From JAHEFT01 sp963700705 (GTDB lineage Bacteria; Pseudomonadota; Gammaproteobacteria; Xanthomonadales; SZUA-36), in assembly GCA_963700705.1 (NCBI GenBank), contig CAVOYQ010000001.1:62001-126000 (forward strand): DNA of 64,000 nt, in the 5' to 3' direction. The notes beneath the pieces are model-generated. The model was not told the DNA's origin. It made no database searches and worked only from the letters and a program-made list of their open reading frames with translations. Below, one piece after another: positions 47,012 through 56,887 of this stretch. The position numbers were made by a program, and so were the translations under genes. Each line of letters begins with the position of its first letter. Position 1 is the stretch's first letter.

Positions 47012-48559
47012 ATTTGCTCCAGGATGAAAGCCCGGACATCGCTGAGGAACTGGGTTCGGGACGGTTCGTTCACGTACATCATGTGGCCGCCGCCATAATA
47101 CCTGTACTCGATCCGGCCGGGCTGGATGTCGTGGCGGTTCAGCGTGTATTCCGCGTCGAAGAACGGGGTGACGAGATCGTAATAGCCTGACGCCACCAGC
47201 ACCTTGAGTTCCGGGTTGATGCGCATGGCTGCGGACAGGTCGCTTGCGGTGTTCACCGGTAAGGGTTCCCAGTACTGTTCGTCCGGAACCGGACGCCAAC
47301 GCCAGGATTTATACAAGTCAGGATCTGATGGCGCCATGTAGACCCGGTCCCATTTGATCTCGAGATCTTTTTTCATATAGTCCATCAAGGCGGCTTTGAA
47401 CGCCGGTGAAATCGCCGCGCTGGCGGCGTCGTCTTCCGTCTCCGCGGCCAGGTCGTCAATGTCGTCACGCGTATAGCGCGCGTCAAGCAATCCGACGGCA
47501 AGCCCCTGGTCCCGCAACAGTTCCTTGGCGAAACGGAAGCCATTAACTCGCAGGTCCGCCCGTTCAATGTATTCCGGGCTCAAGCCGGTGAAATACGCCA
47601 GGCGGTCACGGATATGGACCCGCGTTTCCGGATCAAGGGTGTTGCCCTTGAACAGTGCCGGCAACAGTTCATCGATCGCAAAAACGCGGGCCTGCTGCAC
47701 GAAAACTTCCAGGCTCTCCGGTTCCGGGTTGATTTTGCCGTGGTAAAGCGCGGTGGCGGCCATGGTGGGCAGGTAGGTGATGTTCGCTACGAGATTGTCC
47801 CGGACGAGGGGGGTCGACCCCAGGTAGTCCAGCGCCTGCGAGACAAAGATGATGCCGTTCAGGCTCAGCATCATCTTTTCTTCGAGAATTTTCGCGACCG
47901 CCGCGGCTCGCGTGGTTCCGAAACTTTCACCCAGCAGGAACCGGGGGGAATTCCAACGGCCCTGCTGCGTGGTCCATTCGGCGATGAATTCCGCCATCGA
48001 ACGGGCGTCCTCGGTCAAGCCCCAGAACTCCTTGTTTTCATGCGTCTCCGAGGGCGCGTGAAAAGCCTGTGCCGACCGGGTCCACGAATACCAGGTCCGT
48101 GACGTCCAGGATGGTCTCGGGGGCATCCAGCACCGGGTAGGGCGGCGGACCGGGATGGGTTGCGTCACTGGGCACTGAAATGCGCCGCGGCCCGAGGGTG
48201 CCCATGTGCAGCCACAACGAAGCGGAGCCGGGTCCTCCGTTCCAGACAAAGGTCACCGGACGCACCTCGCCGTCGGCCAGGTTGGTCTTGGTGTAGGCAA
48301 ACGTGAAGATGGCAGCTTTGGGCTTGCCTTCTTTGTCCTGCAGGTAAGTCTCCCCGGCGCTGACCTGGTAATCGACCCGGTTGTCGTTGAACCGCCCGGA
48401 ATGCTGGGTAACGAACGAAGTGGGTTCAGGGACCGGTTCCGGTTTCACTTTCGTTTCGGCAGGGTCTGCGGGTTTCGTTGCCTCGCCCAGAACGGCGCCG
48501 GAAAAAGTCAGCGTGAAAATGAGGACGGAAAGCAACTGTCGAAAAGGTCTGCGAATCAT
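47008..48559 (-). CDS. Secreted S10 family serine carboxypeptidase-like protein (frameshifted near 48040)
   Basis: This is about 516 residues: signal peptide (MIRRPFRQLLSVLIFTLTFS), a Pro-rich linker, and an S10 catalytic domain with the oxyanion motif VWNGGPGSASLW, FVDPVGTGFSRALGDA, the nucleophile in LLGESFGTTRAA, the Asp in VASGYYDLVTPFF and the His in YYGGGHMMYV. The frame breaks at GDA near 48040 and resumes ENKEFWGLTEDA if one base is removed. It probably acts in the periplasm or outside, cleaving C-terminal residues. The start ATG 48559 gives the signal peptide. It is convergent with eda across REP units. Confidence 0.86.
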
Positions 48560-48641
48560 AAATGGGCCCTTGCTGCGTGATGAAGAAGTTAACCGGCGGG
48601 CTAATAGTACAGCAACATTTGCTCCGCTTGAGAAATCGTAG

Positions 48642-48670
48642 TTTACGTTAACGTTAACGACAGTTATACT
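48642..48670 (+). promoter_or_regulatory. liuR promoter with palindromic MerR-type operator
   Basis: A TTTACG -35 (48642-48647) and TATACT -10 (48665-48670) are 17 bases apart. Between them lies the 14-base perfect palindrome CGTTAACGTTAACG (48646-48659), the position a MerR-type regulator such as LiuR would occupy. The match to the published LiuR site was not checked. Confidence 0.6.
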
Positions 48671-48697
48671 GCGGCGCATTACCACGGGGATAACACC

Positions 48698-49094
48698 ATG
48701 CCAGGCAGTTTCAGTATCAGTGATCTCGCCAGCGAGTTTGACGTCACCACGCGCACCATACGTTTTTACGAAGAAAAGGGCTTGCTGAATCCGAAGCGTG
48801 AAGGCCTGCGCCGGATTTACAGCCCCGTCGGACCGTACCAAGTTGCGCCTTATCCTGCGGGGAAAACGGCTCGGACTGCGCCTGGACGAGAGCGCCGAAA
48901 TCATCCTGATGTATGGCACGCCGGGGAATAACCGCCGGCAACTGGAAACCCTGATGGCAAAGATTCACGAAAAGCGCGAGGAACTGAAACGTCAGCAAAA
49001 GGACTTGAAAGTGATGCTGAAGGAACTCGCAGATGCCGAGAACAAGTGCCGGGCAGCCCTGGCTGGCTGTCTGAATGGAGAGGATAAATCATGA
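48698..49094 (+). CDS. liuR: MerR-family regulator of leucine catabolism, LiuR (frameshifted near 48828)
   Basis: The N-terminal helix-turn-helix and wing are clear (FSISDLASEFDVTTRTIRFYEEKGLLNPKREGLRRIYSP). One extra base near 48828 shifts the frame, after which DRTKLRLILRGKRLGLRLDESAEIILMYG and a long coiled-coil dimer helix follow (131 residues). It lies directly upstream of liuA, liuB and liuD, overlapping liuA by 4 bases, as in known gammaproteobacterial liu operons, where LiuR controls isovaleryl-CoA degradation. The start ATG 48698 is behind GGGGATAA. Confidence 0.86.
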
Positions 49095-50266
49095 ATACCC
49101 ATTTCCCGTCCCTGGATTTTGACCTGGGGGAAGAAATTGAAATGTTGCGTGAGGCGGTCTACCAGTTCGCACGCATCGAAATCGCGCCGCGCGCCGCCCA
49201 GATAGACCGCGACAACCTGTTTCCGGCCGACCTCTGGCCGAAGCTGGGGGACATGGGCCTGCTCGGGATCACCGTGGAGGAGGAATATGGCGGAACCCAA
49301 CTGGGTTACCTGGCTCACTGCATTGCGATGGAGGAAATCAGCCGGGCGTCGGGTTCGGTCGGGCTTTCCTACGGCGCGCATTCCAACCTGTGCGTCAACC
49401 AGATTCGCAAGAACGCGACCGAAGAGCAGAAACACAAGTACCTGCCAAAGCTCTGCACCGGTGAACACGTCGGTGCATTGGCGATGTCCGAACACAACTC
49501 GGGTTCGGACGTGGTCAGCATGGGTCTGCGCGCAGAGGCCGATGGTGATCATTACGTTCTGAACGGCAGCAAGATGTGGATTACCAACGGGCCGGAAGCG
49601 AGTGTCTTCGTGATCTACGCCAAGACCGAGGTCAGCGCAGGGCCGCGTGGCATCACTGCCTTTATCGTTGAGCGTGACACCCCGGGTTTTACGCGGGGTG
49701 AAAAGCTCGACAAGCTGGGCATGCGGGGTTCCAACACCTGTGAACTGAATTTCAAGGACTGCCGGGTGCCGGCGGAAAATATCCTGGGGCAGGAAAACGA
49801 TGGCGTTCGCGTATTGATGTCCGGTCTCGATTACGAGCGCACAGTGCTGGCCGCCGGCCCGGTAGGGATCATGCAGAACTGCCTGGATATCGTTGAACCC
49901 TATATTCACGAGCGCAAGCAGTTTGGACGAAGCATCGGCGAATTCCAGTTGATGCAGGGAAAAATCGCCGACATGTACACCACGCTCAGCGCTTCGCGCG
50001 CCTACCTCTATGCCGTTGCGGCCAATTGTGACCGTGGCAGGGAGAAGCGCAAGGACGCGGCCGGCGTCATTCTCTACACTTCGGAACGCGCGACGCAGAT
50101 GGCGCTCGAGGCAATACAGTGCCTGGGCGGCAACGGCTACATCAATGACTACCCGGCCGGTCGCTTGCTGAGGGACGCCAAGCTGTACGAGATCGGCGCC
50201 GGCACATCCGAAATACGCCGTATGCTGATCGGGCGTGAGTTGTTTGCGGAAACGGCGCCCCAGTAA
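49091..50266 (+). CDS. liuA: Isovaleryl-CoA dehydrogenase
   Basis: This 391-residue acyl-CoA dehydrogenase has the FAD/substrate segments GALAMSEHNSGSDVVSM, WITNGPEASVFVIYAKT, ERKQFGRSIGEFQLMQGK and CLGGNGYINDYPAGRLLRDAKLYEIGAGTSE. The catalytic Glu sits in the early isovaleryl/long-chain position (LDYER, E249, matching human IVD Glu254), which separates it from short- and medium-chain enzymes. It oxidises isovaleryl-CoA to 3-methylcrotonyl-CoA, passing electrons to ETF. It is coupled to liuR (ATGA) and followed 25 bases later by liuB. Confidence 0.95.
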   Translation: MNTHFPSLDFDLGEEIEMLREAVYQFARIEIAPRAAQIDRDNLFPADLWPKLGDMGLLGITVEEEYGGTQLGYLAHCIAMEEISRASGSVGLSYGAHSNLCVNQIRKNATEEQKHKYLPKLCTGEHVGALAMSEHNSGSDVVSMGLRAEADGDHYVLNGSKMWITNGPEASVFVIYAKTEVSAGPRGITAFIVERDTPGFTRGEKLDKLGMRGSNTCELNFKDCRVPAENILGQENDGVRVLMSGLDYERTVLAAGPVGIMQNCLDIVEPYIHERKQFGRSIGEFQLMQGKIADMYTTLSASRAYLYAVAANCDRGREKRKDAAGVILYTSERATQMALEAIQCLGGNGYINDYPAGRLLRDAKLYEIGAGTSEIRRMLIGRELFAETAPQ

Positions 50267-50290
50267 CCCCAGTTCCGCCGGAGACTTTAC

Positions 50291-51899
50291 ATGAGCAGGC
50301 TGAAAAGCAAGATAAACAATCGCTCCCAGGAGTTTCTCGCCAACGCCGCGCACATGCAGGCACTGGTAGATGACCTGGAGGCAAAGGTCGCCGCGGTTCA
50401 GCTCGGGGGAGGCGAGTCCTACCAGCAGAGGCACCAGTCGCGAGGTAAACTCCTGCCGCGCGACCGGATCGACGCACTGGTCGATCCCGGTTCGCCTTTT
50501 CTCGAGTTTTCGCAACTGGCCGCGCATGGTGTTTACGGCGAGGAAGTCGCTGCAGCCGGGATCATTACCGGCATCGGGCGGGTTGCCGGCAGGGAATGCG
50601 TGATCGTCGCCAACGACGCGACGGTCAAGGGCGGCACCTATTATCCACTGACCGTGAAGAAACACCTGCGGGCCCAGACCATCGCAGAGCAGAACCATCT
50701 GCCCTGTATCTACCTGGTGGATTCCGGTGGCGCCTACCTGCCGCTGCAGGATGAAGTATTTCCGGACCGGGAGCATTTCGGGCGGATTTTTTACAACCAG
50801 GCCAACATGTCGGCACAGAACATTCCACAGATCGCCATCGTGATGGGTTCCTGCACGGCAGGAGGCGCCTATGTGCCGGCGATGAGTGATGAATCGATCA
50901 TCGTGAAAGAGCAGGGCACGATTTTCCTGGGTGGCCCGCCACTGGTGCGTGCCGCAACCGGTGAGATTGTGACGGCGGAAGAACTTGGCGGCGCGGATGT
51001 TCACACGCGTGATTCCGGCGTGGCCGACCACTTTGCGCGCAATGACCACCATGCACTCAAACTGGCCCGGCGCGCGGTCAGCCGCCTGAACCGGGTTAAA
51101 CCGGTCACGCTGGATATCGCTGCAGCCGAGGAACCGTTGTACGACCCGAAAGAAATTTACGGAATCGTGCCGAGCGATACCCGGACAGCCTTACGACGTC
51201 AGGGAGGTCATTGCGCGTATCGTCGATGCTTCGGTTTTCGACGAGTTCAAAGCACGCTATGGCACCACGCTGGTGTGCGGGTTTTCACGCATTTTCGGAT
51301 ACCCGGTCGGTATCGTGGCGAACAACGGCATCCTGTTCGGTGAGTCGGCTCAGAAAGGGGCGCATTTCATCGAGTTGTGCGGCCAGCGAAAGATCCCGCT
51401 GGTTTTCCTGCAAAACATCACCGGGTTCATGGTAGGCCGGCAATACGAGTCGGAAGGCATCGCCAAGCACGGCGCGAAGATGGTCACCGCCGTATCGTCG
51501 GTCCGGGTTCCGAAATTTACCGTGATTATCGGGAATTCCTACGGCGCCGGAAATTACGGCATGTGCGGGCGCGCGTACGAACCGAGATTCCTGTTTACCT
51601 GGCCGAACTCCCGGATTTCGGTCATGGGCGGCGAACAGGCAGCCGGGGTGTTGGCGCAGGTGAAGCGCGACCAGAAAGAGCGCGCCGGCGAGGAATGGAC
51701 ACCCGGGGAGGAGGCGGCATTCAAGCAGCCGATTCTCGACCGCTACGAAGAACAGGGACACCCGTATTACGCATCCGCCCGTTTGTGGGACGATGGCGTA
51801 ATTGACCCGGCGCAAACGCGCCAGGTACTGGGGCTGGCGATTTCCGCCGCGCTCAACAAGCCGATTGAAGAGACGCGCTTTGGCGTGTTCCGCATGTAG
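50291..51899 (+). CDS. liuB: Methylcrotonyl-CoA carboxylase carboxyltransferase (beta) subunit (frameshifted near 51184)
   Basis: Removing one extra base near 51184 gives 535 residues, the usual MCC-beta length. It has the acyl-CoA carboxyltransferase motifs CIYLVDSGGAYLPLQDEVFPD, GSCTAGGAYVPAMSDE, GGPPLVRAATGEIV and IGNSYGAGNYGMCGRAYEPRF. It moves carboxyl from biotin to 3-methylcrotonyl-CoA. The start ATG 50291 has a CCGGAGA site. liuD follows after 12 bases. Confidence 0.94.
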
Positions 51900-51911
51900 G
51901 GAAACGGCAAC

Positions 51912-53924
51912 ATGTTTACAAAAATCCTGATCGCCAATCGCGGTGAAATCGCCTGCCGGGTCATTCGCACTGCCCGCCGCCTGGGAATTGCGACGGTCGC
52001 GGTTTACTCGGACGCGGACCGCAACGCGCTTCACGTCGCAATGGCTGACGAGGCGGTGCATATCGGCGCGGCGCCACCGCGGCAATCCTACCTGGACATC
52101 GGACGGATCATCGAAGCCTGCAAAGCCACCGGCGCGGAGGCCGTTCATCCCGGTTACGGTTTCCTGTCGGAAAATGCCGATTTTTCGCGCGCCTGTGCCG
52201 AGGCCGGGATCGTGTTCGTCGGCCCGCCGCCAGCGGCGATTGAAGCCATGGGGTCCAAGTCGGCTGCCAAGACCATCATGGAAAAAGCCGGTGTGCCGCT
52301 GGTCCCCGGATATCACGGCACGGACCAGTCGGTTGAATGCCTGGCGAAAGCGGCTTCGGAGATCGGTTATCCCGTATTGCTCAAGCCGGTGTCCGGCGGC
52401 GGTGGCAAGGGCATGCGCGTGGTGCCGGACGCCGCGGTTTTTGAAGATGCCCTGGAAGCCGCCAGGCGTGAAGCCGGCTCCAGCTTCGGTGATGACGATA
52501 TGCTGGTGGAAAAATACCTGCCCCGGCCGCGCCACGTGGAGGTGCAGGTGTTCTGCGACCGTCATGGCGGCGCTGTTTACCTGTTTGAACGGGATTGCTC
52601 GGTGCAACGCAGGCACCAGAAAGTGATCGAAGAGGCGCCGGCGCCCGGCATGACGACCGAACTTCGAACGGCAATGGGCGAGACAGCGGTGCGGGCTGCT
52701 AAAGCAATTGACTATGAAGGCGCGGGAACCGTGGAGTTCCTGCTGGATGCCGATGGGTCGTTTTACTTCATGGAAATGAATACCCGCCTGCAGGTCGAAC
52801 ACCCGGTCACCGAGATGATAACCGGGCAGGACCTGGTCGACTGGCAATTCCAGGTTGCCGCCGGTGAAGAACTGCCGCTTGCCCAGGACGACCTGGTTAT
52901 CCACGGCCACGCCTTCGAAGCACGTATTTATGCAGAGGATCCGGATCACGACTTCCTGCCGGCGACCGGTGTGTTGAATTACCTTCAACCGCCCGCTGAA
53001 AGCCGCCATGTCCGGGTGGACACGGGGGTGCTGCAGGGCGACGAGGTCAGCGTCTGGTACGATCCGATGATCGCCAAGCTGGTCGTCTGGGACGAAACGC
53101 GCGATCGCGCCCTGGCCCGCCTGGCTAAGGCCCTGTCCGAATACCGCGTCAGTGGTCTGAGCACCAACATCTCTTTCCTTTACAACCTGGCTGTCAGCAG
53201 GCCGTTTGCCGCCGCTGAGCTGGACACCCGTTTTATCGAGACCCACCACGACCTGTTGTTCCGAACCACCAGCGGCGACCGGGTCCAGGATTTGCCGTTG
53301 GCTTCACTCTACCTGCTGTTGCGAATGGAGCGGCTCAGCCTCGAAAAGGCTGCAGCCGCCGATGCCTGTTCACCGTGGAATTCTTCAAATGCCTGGCGGC
53401 TGAACCAGCCGGCGGTTCACGCCGGGGCGATCGTTCTGAACGGCACCGAATACGAGGTTCCGGTGGTGGAGTCAGGCAGCGGCGGGCAGCGGCGTTTCCG
53501 GATCACCGTGGGTGAAAAATCGGTGATGGCGGCGGGAGAGCTTAGCGGTAACGAACTGTACGCGGATATCGACGGCTACCGTCAGCGCGTCACCGTCGTG
53601 CCCCACGACGGCGTGTTTACCCTGTTCAGCCAGCGCGGATCGATGCAGTTCGCTCTGGCACAACCGGATTTGGGCGTAGACACGGACGGCGAGCGGGATG
53701 GAGTATTCAATGCGCCCATGCACGGTGTTATCGTTAAGCTCCTGGTAGCGGCAGGCTCGGAGGTAAAGCAGGACCAGCCGCTTCTGATCATGGAGGCGAT
53801 GAAGATGGAACATACGATTCGCGCACCGTCTCAGGGCGTGGTGCGGCAGTTTTTCTTCCAGCCGGGTGAGCAGGTCAGCGGAGGCGAGGCGTTACTGGAC
53901 TTTGTGACGGCGGCCATGGAGTGA
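51912..53924 (+). CDS. liuD: Methylcrotonyl-CoA carboxylase biotin-containing (alpha) subunit
   Basis: This 670-residue protein combines a biotin carboxylase (ILIANRGEIACRVIRTARRL, ATP-grasp KPVSGGGGKGMRVV, FMEMNTRLQVEHPVTEMITG) with a C-terminal biotin carrier domain (LIMEAMKMEHTIRAPS, biotin lysine at residue 631). It carboxylates biotin using ATP and bicarbonate. A central BT/linker region separates the two. liuC (methylglutaconyl-CoA hydratase) and liuE (HMG-CoA lyase) do not follow; the downstream genes are glycan genes. Confidence 0.96.
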   Translation: MFTKILIANRGEIACRVIRTARRLGIATVAVYSDADRNALHVAMADEAVHIGAAPPRQSYLDIGRIIEACKATGAEAVHPGYGFLSENADFSRACAEAGIVFVGPPPAAIEAMGSKSAAKTIMEKAGVPLVPGYHGTDQSVECLAKAASEIGYPVLLKPVSGGGGKGMRVVPDAAVFEDALEAARREAGSSFGDDDMLVEKYLPRPRHVEVQVFCDRHGGAVYLFERDCSVQRRHQKVIEEAPAPGMTTELRTAMGETAVRAAKAIDYEGAGTVEFLLDADGSFYFMEMNTRLQVEHPVTEMITGQDLVDWQFQVAAGEELPLAQDDLVIHGHAFEARIYAEDPDHDFLPATGVLNYLQPPAESRHVRVDTGVLQGDEVSVWYDPMIAKLVVWDETRDRALARLAKALSEYRVSGLSTNISFLYNLAVSRPFAAAELDTRFIETHHDLLFRTTSGDRVQDLPLASLYLLLRMERLSLEKAAAADACSPWNSSNAWRLNQPAVHAGAIVLNGTEYEVPVVESGSGGQRRFRITVGEKSVMAAGELSGNELYADIDGYRQRVTVVPHDGVFTLFSQRGSMQFALAQPDLGVDTDGERDGVFNAPMHGVIVKLLVAAGSEVKQDQPLLIMEAMKMEHTIRAPSQGVVRQFFFQPGEQVSGGEALLDFVTAAME

Positions 53925-53967
53925 AGGCTTTCCCGGAGCCAGACCCGGCCAGCAGCGGAAAGCGAAT

Positions 53968-55197
53968 TTGAACATTCTCTTTATAACCTATGGCCTGCCT
54001 GTTCCGCCGGACAGCGGAGCACGAATCAGGGATTTTAACCTGATCAGCCGCGTCGCTTCCAAACACGAAGTGTCGGTTCTTTCGCTGCTCGAATTTCCGG
54101 ATGAACTCGATCGTGCGGAACCGCTCAGGGCAATCTGCAACCATGTTGACGGGGTCGTCGCCAGGCGCAACGGCTTACAGACAGCGGTCACGGCCATGGC
54201 AGGTTTCCTCGAGGGGCGGCCCGCGGCGACCGTACCCTTCTACTACCGGGAACTGGCTCAGCGCATCCGCGATTTGACTGCTTCACAGCACTTCGACCTC
54301 GTGCAAATTGAGCATTCTTTCCTTGCACCCTACCGTGACGCGCTTGCGCCGGGATTCAGGGGCGTCACTGTCCTTTCCCTGCATAACATCGGGTCACAGC
54401 AGTATCAGAGCATGTACGACATGAGCAGCGGCATGGCGCGACTGCCTGCCGCGATGAAGCGCTTCCTGATGCATGGCTGGGAAGGCGGTTATGCGGAGAA
54501 ATTCGACTGTACCATCGTCGTTTCGGAGCGTGACCGGGAAAGGTTGCTCGAAGCGGCGCCCGGGTGCCGTGTTTCGGTAATAGAGAACGGCGTGGACTGC
54601 GAAAAACTGCAGCCATTGGACAGGCCGCATCGGGATCGGAAAGAGCTGCTGTTCGTCGGCACGATGGGATACCTGCCCAACCGCGACGGCGCACGCTTTT
54701 TTTGCCGTGAAATCCTGCCTGTCATCCGCGAGTCCCTGCCTGATTGCCGCCTGACCATAGCCGGTTCCGGCGGGATCGAACATCTTTCGGACCTGGCCAG
54801 GCCCGGCTTGATCGAGATTACCGGACGGGTGGCCGACCTGCAGCCTTACTATTCACGTTCACAGGTAGCCGTTGTGCCGCTCCGAAGCGGCGGCGGATCG
54901 CGCCTGAAAATACTCGAAGCGATGGCGCTTGGACGCCCTGTTGTGTCCACCACGCTCGGGCGCGAGGGTCTCGACCTGGCAGATGGACGGGAGATTCTCA
55001 TGGCCGATGACCCCGTCGCCTTTGCCCGGCAAGTGGTGGCCTTGCTTGAGGATGAGCAGCGGTGGGACGACCAGGTTTCCGCCGCGCGGCTCAGGGTTGA
55101 GAGAAGCTACGATTGGAATCTGATTGCCGGGCGGCTGGATGCCCTTTACAGACAACTCTGCCCGGACCGCCTGGAAAAGCACCAGTGTGACGGATGA
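53968..55197 (+). CDS. Glycosyltransferase family 4 (PEP-CTERM/exosortase-type style)
   Basis: This 409-residue GT-B protein has the N-terminal NILFITYGLPVPPDSGARIRDFNL, the bridge VIENGVDCEKLQPL, VGTMGYLPNRDGARFF, and the C-terminal nucleotide-sugar segment VPLRSGGGSRLKILEAMALGRPVVST. The style is that of GT4 sugar transferases associated with exopolysaccharide loci. TTG start at 53968 (LNILFITYG). It opens a six-gene unit with overlaps or very short gaps. Confidence 0.87.
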   Translation: MNILFITYGLPVPPDSGARIRDFNLISRVASKHEVSVLSLLEFPDELDRAEPLRAICNHVDGVVARRNGLQTAVTAMAGFLEGRPAATVPFYYRELAQRIRDLTASQHFDLVQIEHSFLAPYRDALAPGFRGVTVLSLHNIGSQQYQSMYDMSSGMARLPAAMKRFLMHGWEGGYAEKFDCTIVVSERDRERLLEAAPGCRVSVIENGVDCEKLQPLDRPHRDRKELLFVGTMGYLPNRDGARFFCREILPVIRESLPDCRLTIAGSGGIEHLSDLARPGLIEITGRVADLQPYYSRSQVAVVPLRSGGGSRLKILEAMALGRPVVSTTLGREGLDLADGREILMADDPVAFARQVVALLEDEQRWDDQVSAARLRVERSYDWNLIAGRLDALYRQLCPDRLEKHQCDG

Positions 55198-56234
55198 AAC
55201 TGCGGATCGCGGGTCCGCAACGGATCCGCGTATCTCGGTTGTCATACCCGTGTACAACATGCGCGGCGACCTCTCCAAATGCATCGATGCACTCGAGCAG
55301 TCCGACCTGCGCGACTACCAGCTGATCGTGGTCGATGACCACTCCAGTGACGACAGCGGGGCAGTGGCAAAAGCACGATGCGACCACTTCGTCAGGCAGG
55401 ACCGTAACCAGGGTCAGGCAGCCGCAAGAAATCTTGGGGCCCGTTTTGCCAGGGCCGGGATATTGTTTTTCCTCGATGCCGATGTCCTGGTAGAGCCCCG
55501 GACATTGGACCTGGTGCTGGAAGCATTTGAGCGCGAACCGGGTATATCTGCGCTGTTCTGTTCCTACCAGCAGGATACGCTTCCGGGAAATTTCGTATCC
55601 CAGTTCAAGAATCTGCAACACCACTACACGCACCAGTATTCCAGTCGCGAGGCGGTGACTTTTTGCGGCGGATTCGGCGCAATTCGCAGATCGGTCTTCG
55701 AGCAATTGGGCGGTTTTGATGAGTCACAGCGGGCCATGGAGGACGTCGAGCTGGGTTACCGCCTGCACCGGGCCGGGCACAGAATCCGGCTTTGCCCGTG
55801 GATCCAGTTGACGCACACCAAGAGATACTCATTGCGTGGGCTGGTGAAAAGCGAGGTATTGCAAAGGGCGATACCGTGGACCCGGGTGATGCTGGAACAG
55901 CGGGTCATGCGCAACGATTTGAATACCAAATCAAACAATATCGCCAGCGTGTTGGTCGTCTTTCTGATGTGCACTGCACCCCTTGTGCCCGGGTTATCGG
56001 TCCTGGGCGTTGCCGCTCACCGAAATCATACTGTTGCTGATCCTGGTGCTGCTTAACCGTCAATTCCTGGCGTTTCTGCGGCGCATGCGCGGGATGCGAT
56101 TCGCCTTGCGCGCCATACCGATGATCTGGCTGCAATACTTCTACAGCGGTGTCGGCCTCGTGCTGGGAATATTGAGCTTCGGCCGGGAACGATTTAAGGC
56201 GCGGATCCAGACAACAAGTGCCAGGCCAAAATGA
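55187..56234 (+). CDS. Glycosyltransferase family 2 with C-terminal membrane helices (frameshifted near 56015)
   Basis: The GT-A domain shows ISVVIPVYNMRGDLSKCIDAL, VVDDHSSDDSGAVAK, DRNQGQAAARNLGA, LDADVLVEP (DXD-type) and GGFDESQRAMEDVELGYRLHRAG. Past 56000 the frame turns into AAHRNHTVADPGAA, but one base less restores LTEIILLLILVLLNRQFLAF and a hydrophobic tail that would anchor it in the membrane (348 residues). The GTG start 55187 overlaps the previous gene by 11 bases. Sugar and acceptor are not predictable. Confidence 0.84.
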
Positions 56235-56887
56235 CTGATAGCGAAAATCTCCTGTTGAGCATCCTGATTCCGACGATGGACTCCCGGAGTGTCCAATGCG
56301 AGGCGCTTTGCCGGGACCTCCGGCAACAGGTGGAACAGAACCAGGCCGCAGAGGCCGTTGAAATTCTGACCTTGCGTGACGACGGTGCCGCCGCCGTGGG
56401 TTCGAAAAGAAACCAATTGATGGCCATGGCGCGAGGCCGTTTCCTGGTTTTCGTGGATGACGACGACCGGGTCAGCGATGATTACGTGGGCCGTATCATC
56501 CATGCGATCCACGAAAACCCGGAGGCGGATTGCATCACGTTTGACGCTGAAATCACTTTTCGGGGTAAGCACCCCCGCAGAATGGTTCATTCGATCAGGT
56601 ACAGGGACTGGCGGCACCTCGACGGGCAGTACGTCAGGCCGCCGTGTCACATCATGCCCATTCGCCGTTCAATCGCTGTCCGTTATGCCTTTGCCGATAT
56701 CGACTACGCCGAGGATATGGACTGGACCATGCGAATGAGCAGGGAAGGCGCCTTATCGAGCGAAGTCACTATCGACTCGGTGCTCTATTTCTACGACTGC
56801 CGCCGGCATTATGCATTTCAATGGCTGTTGGACCGGAGCCAGCCTTTGCGGCATGCTCTTGGGTTGCGTCTCGTGGATAACCCATGA
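56231..56887 (+). CDS. Small glycosyltransferase-like protein (GT2 fold)
   Basis: This 218-residue protein has a GT-A core: LLLSILIPTMDSRSVQCEAL, LTLRDDGAAAVGSKRNQLMA, FLVFVDDDDRVSDDYV (DDD metal site) and FADIDYAEDMDWTMRM. It is shorter than most GT2 enzymes and has no membrane tail. It overlaps its neighbours by 4 bases on both sides, so it works in the same glycan pathway. Confidence 0.78.
   Translation: MTDSENLLLSILIPTMDSRSVQCEALCRDLRQQVEQNQAAEAVEILTLRDDGAAAVGSKRNQLMAMARGRFLVFVDDDDRVSDDYVGRIIHAIHENPEADCITFDAEITFRGKHPRRMVHSIRYRDWRHLDGQYVRPPCHIMPIRRSIAVRYAFADIDYAEDMDWTMRMSREGALSSEVTIDSVLYFYDCRRHYAFQWLLDRSQPLRHALGLRLVDNP

Noticed and set aside
48992..51052. A 686-codon minus-strand open frame opposite liuA and liuB
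   Set aside because: It is a complementary shadow of two well-conserved leucine-degradation genes and has no recognisable domain.
51285..53249. A 654-codon minus-strand open frame opposite liuB and liuD
   Set aside because: Shadow of MCC genes; translation is rich in His, Arg and Gln with no domain signature.
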